DNA of 64,000 nucleotides from Deltaproteobacteria bacterium (GCA_016182965.1 JACPFM010000184.1:1-64000); one strand, 5' to 3'. Numbered from the stretch's first letter, positions 32,287-43,349 are shown. The notes: generated by a model from the sequence alone, not told the origin. Numbers and translations: made by a program.

Positions 32287-33843
32287 ATGCGGTTCGCCTT
32301 CTCGTCCTTGTTCGCGTGCTTGTCCACCCTCGCGCTCCTCTCCTGCAGCGGCGAGCCCGATCCGAGCGCGCCCGCGACGCCGGCCGACGCCGACACCGAG
32401 CCGCCCGCGAGCGGCGCGTTGTCGCTCGCCGCCGGCGAGGTCGCCGAGGTGCCCGTGGGCGACGACGGCGTCGCGCGCGTGAAGCTCGGCACGCCGTCCG
32501 GCAAGGAGGAGTTCGTCGTGGTCCTCGGCTCGACGCGCTTCGTGCGCGCGAGCACCGTGCCGTACTCGGTGTCGCTCGATCCGATCGAGGGCGAGCCGCC
32601 CGCGGCGACGGTGGTGACCGGGTGCTCGCTGTCGAGCGGCGACTGGAGCAAGGCGCCGGAGCCGACCGACGAGCCTCCGAGCGGCACCGCGCCCGCCGTG
32701 GGCACCAAACGCTCGCTCATCGCCAACGGCGAGACGATCGACGCGGAGGTCTACGCCGTGTCGCCGACGGCGGTCGTGTGGGCGGACACGACCGCCGCCC
32801 ACCCGGCGAAGCTCGACAAGGCCTTCGTCGACGCGTTCCTCGCCGATTGGGACAAGGTGATCCTGCCGCGCGAGCGCGCGGTGTTCGGCATGGAGTCCGA
32901 TCTCGACGGCGACGGCCGCATCGGCCTCGTCTTCACGCCGCTCACGTACACCACCGCGGTCGCCTACTTCTTCGGGTGCGATCTGAAGGAGTCGCTGGCC
33001 GGCTGTCCGACCGGCAACAAGGGGGAGTTCCTCTACCTCACGCCGCCCGACGTCATCGCGCCGCCTTACAACACGCCGAACGCGATGAAGGAGATCCTCG
33101 CGCACGAGCTCGCGCACCTGATCCACTTCAACCGCAAGGTGCTGCGCAACGCGCTCGTCGATCAGCCCGACAGCGGGTACATGTCCGAGGGCCTCGGCGC
33201 GCTCGCGCAGGACGTCAGCGGCTACCAGTCCGGCAACCTGTACGTCACGCTCGCCGGGCTGCAGCAGATCGATCAGTTCTCGCTCACCGACGTCTTCGAC
33301 GACCGGGCGAGCTACGACACCAAGCGCGACGGACCGATGCGCGGCGGATCGTACCTGTTCGCGCGCTGGCTCTACGATCGCGGCGGCGGCGACGAGGCGA
33401 GGGCCGACGGAACGATCGCGAACAAGGGTGGTCCGGCGTTCGTGCGCGCGCTGACCGACGCGAAGGAGTCGGTCGCCGCGGCGGTCGCGACGGTCGGCAA
33501 GGCGAACGTCGCCGACGTCACCATGGACTTCTACACGACGCTGGCGATGAGCAACCGCGACAGCGTGGGCGGCGCGGCGCCGAAGAACCCGTGCTTCGCG
33601 TATCTACCGACCGCCGTCGATCCGATCACCACCAAGCAGCGCGGCGCCGATCTGTTCGCGCAGTTCCACGCCTCGAAGATGACCGGACCGAAGCTCCAGC
33701 CGGCGACCAGCCCCACCGGGACGATGCGCGCGGGCGGCGTCGAGCTGCTGAGCGTCGCCGCGTCCGCGCCGGGAGAGCTCCACCTGAGCGTCAGCGCCGA
33801 CGCGAAGGCCGCGGCGCGCGTGCGCGTCGCACGAGTGCGCTGA
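32287..33843 (+). CDS. Secreted lipoprotein metalloprotease-like protein (M30 hyicolysin-like)
   Basis: A 518-residue lipoprotein (lipobox LALLSC). The zincin motif HELAH occurs at about residue 278 in EILAHELAHLIHFNRK, followed by an acidic candidate third ligand region (YMSEGLGALAQD). An upstream calcium-like loop (DLDGDGRIGLVF) and the layout match peptidase family M30-type extracellular enzymes. ATG 32287 is chosen over GTG 32281 because the signal peptide begins MRFAFSS. Its last 53 bases overlap the end of the opposite-strand metalloprotease gene, so transcripts would be antisense at their 3' ends. Confidence 0.72.
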   Translation: MRFAFSSLFACLSTLALLSCSGEPDPSAPATPADADTEPPASGALSLAAGEVAEVPVGDDGVARVKLGTPSGKEEFVVVLGSTRFVRASTVPYSVSLDPIEGEPPAATVVTGCSLSSGDWSKAPEPTDEPPSGTAPAVGTKRSLIANGETIDAEVYAVSPTAVVWADTTAAHPAKLDKAFVDAFLADWDKVILPRERAVFGMESDLDGDGRIGLVFTPLTYTTAVAYFFGCDLKESLAGCPTGNKGEFLYLTPPDVIAPPYNTPNAMKEILAHELAHLIHFNRKVLRNALVDQPDSGYMSEGLGALAQDVSGYQSGNLYVTLAGLQQIDQFSLTDVFDDRASYDTKRDGPMRGGSYLFARWLYDRGGGDEARADGTIANKGGPAFVRALTDAKESVAAAVATVGKANVADVTMDFYTTLAMSNRDSVGGAAPKNPCFAYLPTAVDPITTKQRGADLFAQFHASKMTGPKLQPATSPTGTMRAGGVELLSVAASAPGELHLSVSADAKAAARVRVARVR

Positions 33844-35200
33844 GCAGCGCCACGCCCACGAACGCAGCCGACGCCGCGGCGCCGTGCGGCGCGCGCTCGG
33901 TGAACGTGCAGCCGCCGTCGTCGTCGCCGCCCGTCGCCTGCGGCGGCGGCTCCACGACGGGGACGCTCGCGCGGAGCGCCCAGCGCACGTCGGTCTTCTT
34001 CGACGAGCGCCCGGCGAGGACCACGATCGCCTCGCCCTGGACGCTCGCCGGCAGCGGCACCGCCTTCGACAGCGCGACCTTGCCGTCCTCGAGCGGCACC
34101 GCGACCCCGCCGAGCCGCGTGTCGTCGGTCGTCAGCGTGATGGTGCGCGGCGACGGGTCGGCGAGGCGGTAGTAACGGGATGCGAAGCCCGCGGTGATCC
34201 CGGACAGCTCCGCCGTCTCGCCGTCGGGGAACTCCTCGACGTTCACCATCGGGTACTTCGCCGCGTCGGCGTAGCCGCCGGACGACGCGCGGCTGCCGGT
34301 CGCGGCGTTCCACGTCGCGAAGGCCGCGAACTCGTCGGCGAGCGAGGTGCCCGCGCCCACGAGCACGCCGTCGGTCGCCGCGAGCACCGGCCCCTTGCCG
34401 GCGCCGAGCGCGGCCATCACCGAGGTCACCGTCTCCTTGCCGCGGTGCTGGTGCAGGAACACCGGCCAGATCGCCGCGCCGTAGAGGAACCCGCTGGTCA
34501 CGCCGGCGGGCGGCGTGTCGATCGGCCTGCCGGATTCCGCGAAGAACGACGGCAGGAAGCGCTCGAGATCGCCGTTGGCCGGATACAGCTGCTTCACCGC
34601 CCACTGCGCGGTGCCCTCCGCCCACCATCGATCCATGCCGACGTCGTAGGCGTTCTGCACCATGTGGAAGTACTCGTGCGCGACGACGGTCTCGGCGCCT
34701 TCGCGCTGCGAGTCGTAGCCGCGCGCCTTGAAGTTGCGGTCGACGAGCATGAAGCCCGGGCAGCGCTGCGCGGTGCCCACCGTGGTGCACCGCTCGTTGG
34801 CGGTGACGCCGTCGGCCCCCTTGAACGCCACGAGGTAGACGTCGTACCGGCCGTCGCCGCCGTTCGACGCGCACGACGGGTAGTCGCCGTCGCGCAGCGC
34901 GGGCTCGAAGCCGAGCTTCTGGTAGCCGGCGACGGCCTGCTCGAGCACCTCGCCGACGATCGCCACGACGTCGGGCACGCCGTCGGTGCGCGAGCTGAAG
35001 GTCGGCGCGGCGTGGGCGCCGGTCTCGACCCACCACACGCGCGCGTTGCCCTCGGGGGTTGCCCACGACTTCGCGGCACCCTCGTACACGTATCCGCCAT
35101 ACGCCGTCGCACCATCGGTCGGACGGTTCTGCGAGCACTCCTCCGCCGAAGCCGCCTGTGCCCAGGCGCTGACGAGGGCGAAGATCGCCAGGCGCTTCAT
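33791..35200 (-). CDS. Secreted metalloprotease-like protein (MXAN_6640-like) with MYXO-CTERM-like tail
   Basis: A 469-residue protein with a signal peptide (MKRLAIFALVSAWAQAASA) and a HExxH zinc motif in VVAHEYFHMVQNAYD (His about 157), followed by MDRWWAEGTAQWAVKQLY, in which the Glu after W-A is a plausible third ligand. The pattern matches the family I know as MXAN_6640-type putative metalloproteases. The C-terminus has a Gly/Asp spacer, one Cys, a hydrophobic helix (SAAFVGVALLSALV) and a basic end (RRARAPRPSRRR), i.e. a MYXO-CTERM-like surface-sorting tail. It is coupled to the HmuY-like gene by ATGA and overlaps the opposite metalloprotease gene by 53 bases. Confidence 0.78.
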   Translation of the reverse strand: MKRLAIFALVSAWAQAASAEECSQNRPTDGATAYGGYVYEGAAKSWATPEGNARVWWVETGAHAAPTFSSRTDGVPDVVAIVGEVLEQAVAGYQKLGFEPALRDGDYPSCASNGGDGRYDVYLVAFKGADGVTANERCTTVGTAQRCPGFMLVDRNFKARGYDSQREGAETVVAHEYFHMVQNAYDVGMDRWWAEGTAQWAVKQLYPANGDLERFLPSFFAESGRPIDTPPAGVTSGFLYGAAIWPVFLHQHRGKETVTSVMAALGAGKGPVLAATDGVLVGAGTSLADEFAAFATWNAATGSRASSGGYADAAKYPMVNVEEFPDGETAELSGITAGFASRYYRLADPSPRTITLTTDDTRLGGVAVPLEDGKVALSKAVPLPASVQGEAIVVLAGRSSKKTDVRWALRASVPVVEPPPQATGGDDDGGCTFTERAPHGAAASAAFVGVALLSALVRRARAPRPSRRR

Positions 35201-35949
35201 TTCGGCAGTTTTCCGAGATACGCGTACTTGATGACGTAGTTGCCGCTCGCGCCCGTCGTGCCGCCGGTGTCGGTGCCGTAGTAGGTCTGGATCTCGAGCT
35301 TGTAGAGATCGCCCGTCGCGCCCCGCACCGCGAACGTGCCGGCCTTCGGCATGACCTTCGAGGTCGACGCCTCGTAGGTGTACCAGCTGTCGAACGTGGT
35401 CTTGATCGAGCCGATCGCGTCGAGGAACGGCTGGCACTCGGCGTCGAACCAGGTCTCGACCTTCAGCGACGTGACGTCGGCGACGGTGACCGCGTCGAAC
35501 GCCTTGCCGGCGAGGAACCGCGCGCCGCCGCCGCCCGGCCCCGCGTCACCCGAGTTGGTGTGGATCACCGGGCGCTTGAAGGCGAGGTCCCAGTCGGGCG
35601 AGTCGAACGCCTGCTTGTCGGTGAGATCGACGCGGGTGCCGGTCGAGAGCTTCAGGTAGACCCATGGGTTGGACTTGGCCGAGGACGATCCGCCCGCGGT
35701 CGCGTCGATGAACAGGGTCTTCACCCCCGCCTCGTCGGAGATGATCTTCACCACGGAGGTCGAGACCTTGTCGACCGGCGCGACCGCCGTGTCGCGCGCG
35801 CTCGTGCAGCTGGTGCCGGGGCCCGCTTCGAACGTGTCGGCGGAGGTCTCCTCCGCGTCGCTGCCCGCATCGGCCGCCGCGGACGGTTGGTTGTCGTCGC
35901 CGCTGCAGGCGAGCAGCACGAGGGGCAGGAGCGCAAGCAAGCTTCGCAT
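35197..35949 (-). CDS. HmuY-like lipoprotein
   Basis: A 250-residue lipoprotein (lipobox LVLLAC) with an Asp/Ala linker and a beta-rich domain: NPWVYLKLSTGTRVDL, DSPDWDLAFKRPVIHTNSG, GGGGARFLAG, and near the end GDLYKLEIQTYYG...NYVIKYAYL. The DWDLAFKR...TNSG pattern is the signature of the HmuY family, whose founding member binds haem at the cell surface; myxobacterial members are of unproven ligand. The gene is translationally coupled (ATGA) to the metalloprotease downstream, so the two may act together on host or prey proteins. Confidence 0.75.
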   Translation of the reverse strand: MRSLLALLPLVLLACSGDDNQPSAAADAGSDAEETSADTFEAGPGTSCTSARDTAVAPVDKVSTSVVKIISDEAGVKTLFIDATAGGSSSAKSNPWVYLKLSTGTRVDLTDKQAFDSPDWDLAFKRPVIHTNSGDAGPGGGGARFLAGKAFDAVTVADVTSLKVETWFDAECQPFLDAIGSIKTTFDSWYTYEASTSKVMPKAGTFAVRGATGDLYKLEIQTYYGTDTGGTTGASGNYVIKYAYLGKLPK

Positions 35950-36187
35950 GGCCCGGAAGCTTACCCGGCCGCCGCACCCCGCGCGACCAGCGACGATCGC
36001 GAACGGTCGACGCGCGACAGGTGCGAGAGCGGCGCCAACACGTCACCGCAGGCGCGGACCTGCCGACGCGACGCACTCGCTGCGTCGCCTGCGCCAACAG
36101 CGCGCGAACACGTGAAATCAAGCGGATGTTCGCGTCGACGTCGGGCGGCCCGCGCGTTGCACCGTGCTCGGATCGGAGGATCTGGCC

Positions 36188-36901
36188 ATGAAGCACCTTC
36201 CGCCTCCGCCGAGAGGAAGGCACCCGGTCCCCGGGACACCGCTGCCCCCGCCGCCGGATCGAGTGCACCCCGCGCACCATCAGTTCCTCGAGAAGCCATC
36301 GGTCGCGCCGGTGCTGCTCGACATCCAGAGCGACGAGTTCCGCAGCGGCCACGTCCTGCCCCGGTTCCCGCCGCTCGACGCGCTGCCCAGGATCGCGCAG
36401 CCCGAGGAGGTCCACCACCCGGACGGCGGACCGCCGCAGCGCGGGCGCGACCGTCGCCCGCTGCACCTCCTCGCGCTCGGCGCGGTGATGGTGTTCTTCG
36501 CCGCGATCGTGATCGATCGGCAGACGCACTCCGCCGCCGGCAGCGCTCAGTTCGTCGGCGAGGAGCTCGTGCGGACCGTCGACTGGCGCGCGGTCTTCCC
36601 GATCCAGCCGATGGTCGTCAAGACGCCCGCCGCGATCGCGACGGCACCGACAACCGGGCCGGCGACCACGGGGGTCTCCGCGGTCCCCAAGCCCGCCGTC
36701 GTCCCGCCCATCGTGATCACGGCGGCGCCCGATGTCTCGACGACGGCACCCGCCGTGGTCGGCCCCGCGCCGTCGATCGCGCCGTCGATCCAGGCGCCGG
36801 CGCCGCCCCCCAAGCCGAAGCCCGTCGGGACCGGCGGCGAGCCGGCGCCGAGCGAGCCGCAGCCCGATCCGACGCACGGCGTCGAGTCGCCGGGGTTCTA
36901 G
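36188..36901 (+). CDS. Proline-rich single-pass membrane protein
   Basis: A 237-residue protein with GGAGG upstream of the ATG. Residues 1-90 are Pro/His-rich and basic (KHLPPPPRGRHPVPGTPLPP), then one membrane helix (HLLALGAVMVFFAAIVI, about 95-111), a short region (FVGEELVRTVDWRAVFPIQP) and an Ala/Pro/Val low-complexity tail. The domain plan resembles the non-kinase half of myxobacterial Ser/Thr-kinase tails or TonB-like linkers, but no family is recognised. Function unknown. Confidence 0.6.
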   Translation: MKHLPPPPRGRHPVPGTPLPPPPDRVHPAHHQFLEKPSVAPVLLDIQSDEFRSGHVLPRFPPLDALPRIAQPEEVHHPDGGPPQRGRDRRPLHLLALGAVMVFFAAIVIDRQTHSAAGSAQFVGEELVRTVDWRAVFPIQPMVVKTPAAIATAPTTGPATTGVSAVPKPAVVPPIVITAAPDVSTTAPAVVGPAPSIAPSIQAPAPPPKPKPVGTGGEPAPSEPQPDPTHGVESPGF

Positions 36902-37210
36902 CCTTTCGCCCTTTCGCGGCCACCGCGTCGCGCCGTGCCGTGTTGGGCCAGGTCGAACGTCGAGCGTCGAAGGTCCAAGAAGCCGGACCGAGAAGGCCCG
37001 CTCCCTTCGACCTTCCACCTTCGACCTACGAAGCCGAAGCAGCGAGCGGGTGTCGGCCGAAAAGGGCGAACGTCGAGCCTGATCCAGAGCGCGCGATTCC
37101 CGGCGCCGGGCTCGTGACCGTCATCATGGACGACGCGTCGACGAGTCCGTAACTCGGCCAAAGCATCTGCAACGTCCCCGGCGTTCGGCGCCGAAAAGGA
37201 GGGTAGGGCA
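36902..37210. other. Intergenic region with inverted GGTCGAA-type repeats
   Basis: These 309 bases lie between the proline-rich gene and the monooxygenase. The patch 36951-36976 (ggtcgaacgtcgagcgtcga then aggtcc) and 37004-37026 (ccttcgaccttccaccttcg then acc) are imperfect inverted repeats of a GGTCGAA motif that also appears at 40128-40153 and 49044-49072. AAGGAGGG just before 37211 is the ribosome binding site of the next gene. Confidence 0.6.
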
Positions 37211-38461
37211 ATGCTCTGGTCGCACGAGTCCGACGTCCTGGTCGTCGGCGCGGGCCCCGCGGGACTCACGGCAGCGCTCATGCTCGCGGAGCGCGGCGTC
37301 ACGGTCGAGGTCATCGACGAAGATCCGATGACCGAATCGCGCAACCACGCGGTGATGCTCCACCCGGCGACGCTCGCCATGCTTGACGAGCTCAGCGTCA
37401 CGGTCACCGCCGAGCTGATCCGCCAGGGCACCAAGATCCCCAAGATCGCCTTCTACGACCGCGAGGTGCCGCGTGCGACCGTCGATGTCGCGGCGCTCGA
37501 CGGGCCGCACCCGTACCTGCTCGTCTTGCCGCACCACGGGCTCGAGAGCGCGTTGACCGCGCGTCTCGAGGAGCTGAGGGTGCCCATCCGTCGGTCGCAT
37601 CGGCTCTCTCGGATCGAGCACGACGGCGATCACGTGGCCTGCACCATCGAGCAGCTCGGCGACGACAGCGGCGGGTACTCCGTCGCCGGCACGCTCCTGG
37701 TCGTCGACAAGGAGCTGCACACCAAGCCGAAGTTCGTCATCGGCGCCGACGGCTTCCACTCGGTCGTGCGCCGCCGCCTCGACATCGGCTTCGAGCCGAG
37801 CGGCGAGGCGCAGGGCTACGCGCCCACCGAGTTCCGCACCCGGTTCGATCTCGGCGGCGAGATGCGCGTCATCCTCGATCACGAGCGCGGCGCGGTGACC
37901 TTCCCCCTGCCCGACGGCGGCTGTCGCTTCACGGCATCGCTCGTGCCGGGCGAGATCCCCCCGGCCGACAGCCACTACATCCCGGTCGGCACCCGCTCGC
38001 ATCCCGCCCAGCCGCCCGAGGTGTTCCTGCGCAACCTGCGCGGCCTCGCGCCGTGGTTCGAGGAGCCGAAGCCCGACATCACCTGGGCCGCGCGCGTGCG
38101 CTTCGAGCCGGGGCTCGCCACGCGCTTCGGCATGGGCCGGGTCTGGCTCGTCGGCGACGCGGCACACGTCACCGGACCGATCGGCGTCCAGAGCCTGAAC
38201 CTCGGCATGTCCGAGGCTCGCGATCTCTCGGGGCGCATCGCCGACGTGCTCGGCGGCGGCCCCGCCTCGGTGCTCGATCGCTACCACTACGAGCGCACCG
38301 ACGAGTGGCGCGCGCTCCTCGGCCTCCGCGCCGGCCTCGTCCCGAAGCCAGAGGCCGATCCGTGGGTCGCGCAGATGGCCCCGCGCCTCCTTGCGTGCAT
38401 CCCCGCCACGGGCGGCGATCTCGAGAAGCTCGCCTCGCAGCTCGGGCTCGGCCTCGCCTGA
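37211..38461 (+). CDS. FAD-dependent monooxygenase (PHBH-type)
   Basis: A 416-residue flavoprotein hydroxylase of the p-hydroxybenzoate hydroxylase class. The N-terminal Rossmann motif is VLVVGAGPAGLTAALMLAER (about 9-28), the DG-type motif is VIGADGFHSVVRRRL (about 176-190), and the second FAD motif is VWLVGDAAHVTGPIGVQSLN (about 314-333). These enzymes hydroxylate aromatic or polyketide substrates with NAD(P)H and O2. The usual GD-aaH-x3P reads GDAAHVTGP, conserved. No biosynthetic cluster surrounds it, so the substrate is unknown. It ends 16 bp before the opposite-strand permease gene. Confidence 0.88.
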   Translation: MLWSHESDVLVVGAGPAGLTAALMLAERGVTVEVIDEDPMTESRNHAVMLHPATLAMLDELSVTVTAELIRQGTKIPKIAFYDREVPRATVDVAALDGPHPYLLVLPHHGLESALTARLEELRVPIRRSHRLSRIEHDGDHVACTIEQLGDDSGGYSVAGTLLVVDKELHTKPKFVIGADGFHSVVRRRLDIGFEPSGEAQGYAPTEFRTRFDLGGEMRVILDHERGAVTFPLPDGGCRFTASLVPGEIPPADSHYIPVGTRSHPAQPPEVFLRNLRGLAPWFEEPKPDITWAARVRFEPGLATRFGMGRVWLVGDAAHVTGPIGVQSLNLGMSEARDLSGRIADVLGGGPASVLDRYHYERTDEWRALLGLRAGLVPKPEADPWVAQMAPRLLACIPATGGDLEKLASQLGLGLA

Positions 38462-38477
38462 CCGCCCGCGCCCCCGG

Positions 38478-40115
38478 CTACTGCGCCCGCAGCCCCTCGG
38501 CCGGCCGCAGCGTCGCCGCGTGCATCGCCGGGATGATCGTCGCCACGAGGCAGATGAGGATCGCGATCCCCCCGGTCGCGAGGAAGTCCTGCGCGCGGAT
38601 CTCGACCGGCAGGCGCGAGATGAAATAGACCTTCGGATCGAGCGGGAACCCGTACACCAGGAGCCCGCGGCACACCGCGAACCCGAGCGCCAACCCGATG
38701 GTCGTGCCGATGAGCCCGATCACCAGCCCCTGGTAGAGGAACGTCCGCAGGATGGCCCCGTCGCGCGCGCCCATCGCCTTGAGGACGGCGATCTCCTTGC
38801 GCTTGTCGAGCACGATCATGATCAGGGTCGCCACGACCGTGAACGCTGCCACGATGATGATCAGCGCGAGCACCGCGCTCATGAGGATCTGCTGGATCTT
38901 CAGCGCGGTGAACAGCGGGCGGTTGAGCTCCTCCCAGTCCATCACGTGATAGAGGCCGTTGTTGAGGAGCTTCTCGATGCCGGCCTTGACCTTCTTCGAC
39001 TCGTCGATGTCGGCGACGCGCATCTCGACGCCGGTGACGCTGTCGCCCTGGTCGTAGAACGCCTGCGCCTCGTAGAGATCGACGTACACGAGCTTCGAGT
39101 CGTACTGATCGAAGCCCGCCTCGAAGATGGCGATGACGCGGAACGAGCGGGCGACCGGCGCGCGCGTCGAGCCGCTGAGCGAGAAGCCGATCGCCGGCGA
39201 GGTGACGCGGATGCGCTCGCCGACCTTCACGTTGAGGGTCTTGGCGAGCGTCGCGCCGATGGCGACGCCGGGGACGTCGGTGTCGAGCACCTTCGCCTCT
39301 TCGGCCTTGTTGATCGTCTCGACCGCGAGGTTCTCGGCCTCGTCCGGCGGCAGCGCGCTCGCGTAGCCGCCGTCCGGCTCGATGCTCCCCGCGGGCGCCT
39401 CTTCCGGCAGGGGCGCAGGGGCGTCGACGGCGGCCTCGGGCGCGGCCGCGTCGCTCGCGGCGGCCAGCTTCTCGTTCTCGGCGCGCTTCTCGGCGAGCGT
39501 CTTCTCCATCAGATCGAGGAACGTGTCGCTCGGGACGGCCGACCCGCTCGGCGCGACGGACGGCGCCGGCGGGGCCGACGCGCTCGGCGGCGCGGACGCC
39601 GGCGGCACGGGCACGCTGCTCGCGATCGCCGTCGGCACTTTGTCCTCGAAGCCGAAGGAGCCCTTCGAACGCTCGGGGGGCTTCGCGCCGGGACGACGCA
39701 AGCCCGCGAGCGAGCCCTCGATGATCTGCTTGGGCACGTCGAGCACCGCCGGCATGCGATCGGGATCGACGCCCTTCATGAGCACGCCCGTCGCGGTGCG
39801 CTCGCCGGCGGTGACCAGCATCGGGTTGATCACGAACGGCGCGACCGCGACGACGCCGGGCACCTTCGCGACCTGGTCCATCCGAACGCGGTACTCGTGG
39901 AACTCCGGCGTGCGCTTCAGGATCAGCACGTGCGCGTTCACGCCGAGGACCTTGTCGCGGAACTGCTTCTGGAAGCCGCCGGTCACGCTCATGACCGTCG
40001 CCAGCGCCGCCACGCCGAGCGCCACGCCGATGATCGCGAAGAGCGTCCCCACCGAGATGAAGGACCGCTTCTTCGATTGCAGGTAGCGGATGGCGAGGGT
40101 CCAGTCGAAGGACAT
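38478..40115 (-). CDS. LolC/LolE-like lipoprotein-releasing ABC transporter permease with large insert
   Basis: A 545-residue FtsX-fold permease. The N-terminal cytoplasmic helix and TM1 (AIRYLQSKKRSFISVGTLFA; IIGVALGVAALATVMSVTGGF) and the C-terminal three helices (SAVLALIIIVAAFTVVATLI; LVIGLIGTTIGLALGFAVC; ATGGIAILICLVATIIPAMH) match LolC/LolE, including the DKRKEIAVLKAMGA coupling helix that contacts the LolD ATPase. The periplasmic part carries an insert of roughly 130 residues (about 155-285) rich in Ala/Pro/Ser/Glu. E. coli LolC and LolE are about 400 residues. No LolD gene is adjacent. Role: extracting lipoproteins from the inner membrane, fitting a genome so rich in lipoproteins. Confidence 0.85.
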   Translation of the reverse strand: MSFDWTLAIRYLQSKKRSFISVGTLFAIIGVALGVAALATVMSVTGGFQKQFRDKVLGVNAHVLILKRTPEFHEYRVRMDQVAKVPGVVAVAPFVINPMLVTAGERTATGVLMKGVDPDRMPAVLDVPKQIIEGSLAGLRRPGAKPPERSKGSFGFEDKVPTAIASSVPVPPASAPPSASAPPAPSVAPSGSAVPSDTFLDLMEKTLAEKRAENEKLAAASDAAAPEAAVDAPAPLPEEAPAGSIEPDGGYASALPPDEAENLAVETINKAEEAKVLDTDVPGVAIGATLAKTLNVKVGERIRVTSPAIGFSLSGSTRAPVARSFRVIAIFEAGFDQYDSKLVYVDLYEAQAFYDQGDSVTGVEMRVADIDESKKVKAGIEKLLNNGLYHVMDWEELNRPLFTALKIQQILMSAVLALIIIVAAFTVVATLIMIVLDKRKEIAVLKAMGARDGAILRTFLYQGLVIGLIGTTIGLALGFAVCRGLLVYGFPLDPKVYFISRLPVEIRAQDFLATGGIAILICLVATIIPAMHAATLRPAEGLRAQ

Positions 40116-40437
40116 CGGGGGCGCGAAAGGTCGGAGGTCGGTCGTCGAAGGTCAAACGCGAAAGTCTGCGGAGGTCCTGCTACCCTGGAGCCCTCGGGCC
40201 GGCCAGCGCCCGGCCCGAACTTCGCAGGCGCAAGCCGGCAACTTCCGGCCCGCCGGGTTACTTCCCCCGTTTTGTACGAATTTTGTCGAAGTCCGGTTCG
40301 GCCGGCGTGAACCTGTCGAGGGCTCGCCCCTCGCAAAGTTTTCCCGACGCGCTCGATCCAAGTCACACCCCTGCTAGACCCGCCCGGGTCTCTGGCCGTA
40401 TCCGCGTGACGTTTAGTTGAGCACCAGGAGCAACGAC
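40116..40437. other. Divergent intergenic region with hairpin
   Basis: These 322 bases separate the permease (left) from the kinase (right). They contain a GGTCGAA-type repeat (40128-40153) and a perfect 9-base hairpin, tcgggccgg (40194-40202) with ccggcccga (40210-40218). A comparatively AT-rich patch follows (ttttgtacgaattttgtcga, 40272-40291), the best place for a kinase promoter. AGGAG precedes the ATG at 40438. No RNA gene is apparent. Confidence 0.5.
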
Positions 40438-42072
<1,635 letters not shown>

Positions 42073-42087
42073 CCCGCGCTTCGTGAC

Positions 42088-43293
42088 TCACGCGGCCTGC
42101 GCGACGACCACGCGGTTACGGCCGCTTCGCTTGGCCTCGTACAGCGCCTCGTCCGCGCGGCCGACGATGGCCGAGAGCCCGGAGTCCGGGGCTGCGCGCC
42201 CGTCGCCCCCGCTGGCGTCTGCGAGGTCTGCGACGTCTGCGAGCGAGGCGATGCCGGCGCTGGACGTCACGCGCACGGTGCGCCCCTCCACGCCGATCGC
42301 GCCCGCCTCGACGGCGGCGCGAATGCGCTCGGCGAGCACGCGCGCGCCGTCCTTGGACTCGCCGGGCAGCACGACGCAGAACTCCTCGCCGCCGTAGCGC
42401 GCGAGCAGATCGGTGCGTCGCAGGCACCCGCGCACGATCGCGACGAACCCCTCGAGGACGGCATCGCCCGTCTGGTGTCCGTGGGTGTCGTTGATGCGCT
42501 TGAAGTGATCGATGTCGAGGATCACCACCGACACCGAGCTCCCGGTCCGCCGCGCGCGCGCGACCTCCTTGCCCCCGAGCTCGAAGAGCGTCCGGCGGTT
42601 GTACGCGCCGGTGAGCGGATCGGTCATCGCGAGCCGCTCGATCACGTCCTCGTGCCGCTCGCGGTGCATCAGCAGGAACCCGAGCGAGCAGGCGATGGTG
42701 ACCGCGTGCGCGAAGACGGCGCTCACGACAGGCACCGCGCCCGAGCCCTCCGGTCGAGAGTGGAAGCCGAGGAAGACCTCCGGATGCAGCGCAGCGAGCA
42801 CGCCGCGCACGACGAGCACCGCGCCGCCGCTGACCAGGCCGACGACGAGCAGGCGGTTGCCCATCCGCCGCTCCTCGCGGTGCAGCCCCCTCGCGACCGC
42901 GGCCATCGCGAACATCGTCGCGCCGTAGATGACGCTCGCGACGACGATGCGCACCTGCGGCCGCGCGGCGAGCGCGCCCAGGATCGCGGCGACGGCCAGG
43001 GCGCCGCCGGCGTGCGCCGCCGGAGGCGTGCGCCGGCCGTAGAACCTCAGCACGGCGGCGAGCTGCGCGCTGTAACCGGCGGCCGCCGCCGCGGCGGTGA
43101 GCGCGGTGGTGAGCGGGTCGGTCGTCGGCCCGCGGAGCGAGGTGACCACGAAGAACGTCGCCTGCAGCAGCAGCGAGATCGTCCACGCGCCCACCCCCTG
43201 CCGATCGGCGCGACCGAGCGCGACCCACAGCGACGCGGCGAGCACCACGTCGGTCAGCATCAGCGCGAACAGGAGCGTCGGCACGTCGAGCAC
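42088..43293 (-). CDS. Membrane diguanylate cyclase (GGDEF domain)
   Basis: About 401 residues: an N-terminal block of six to seven membrane helices (about 1-215) and a C-terminal GGDEF domain that makes cyclic di-GMP from GTP. Active-site sequence RYGGEEF is intact (near 300), as are DIDHFKRINDTHGHQTGD and AVEAGAIG...VTSSAGIA. An RxxD inhibitory site (RRTD) lies five residues before GGEEF, so product feedback is expected. Residues about 345-365 form a small Ala/Asp-rich insert near the end. GTG at 43293 is a tentative start; ATG at 43260 would remove part of the first helix. Confidence 0.9.
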   Translation of the reverse strand: MLDVPTLLFALMLTDVVLAASLWVALGRADRQGVGAWTISLLLQATFFVVTSLRGPTTDPLTTALTAAAAAAGYSAQLAAVLRFYGRRTPPAAHAGGALAVAAILGALAARPQVRIVVASVIYGATMFAMAAVARGLHREERRMGNRLLVVGLVSGGAVLVVRGVLAALHPEVFLGFHSRPEGSGAVPVVSAVFAHAVTIACSLGFLLMHRERHEDVIERLAMTDPLTGAYNRRTLFELGGKEVARARRTGSSVSVVILDIDHFKRINDTHGHQTGDAVLEGFVAIVRGCLRRTDLLARYGGEEFCVVLPGESKDGARVLAERIRAAVEAGAIGVEGRTVRVTSSAGIASLADVADLADASGGDGRAAPDSGLSAIVGRADEALYEAKRSGRNRVVVAQAA

Positions 43294-43349
43294 GGCGACG
43301 ACGAGCGTACCGCGTCGGCGCCGCGCTCGTCCCGTGCGCGCGCCGCCGG

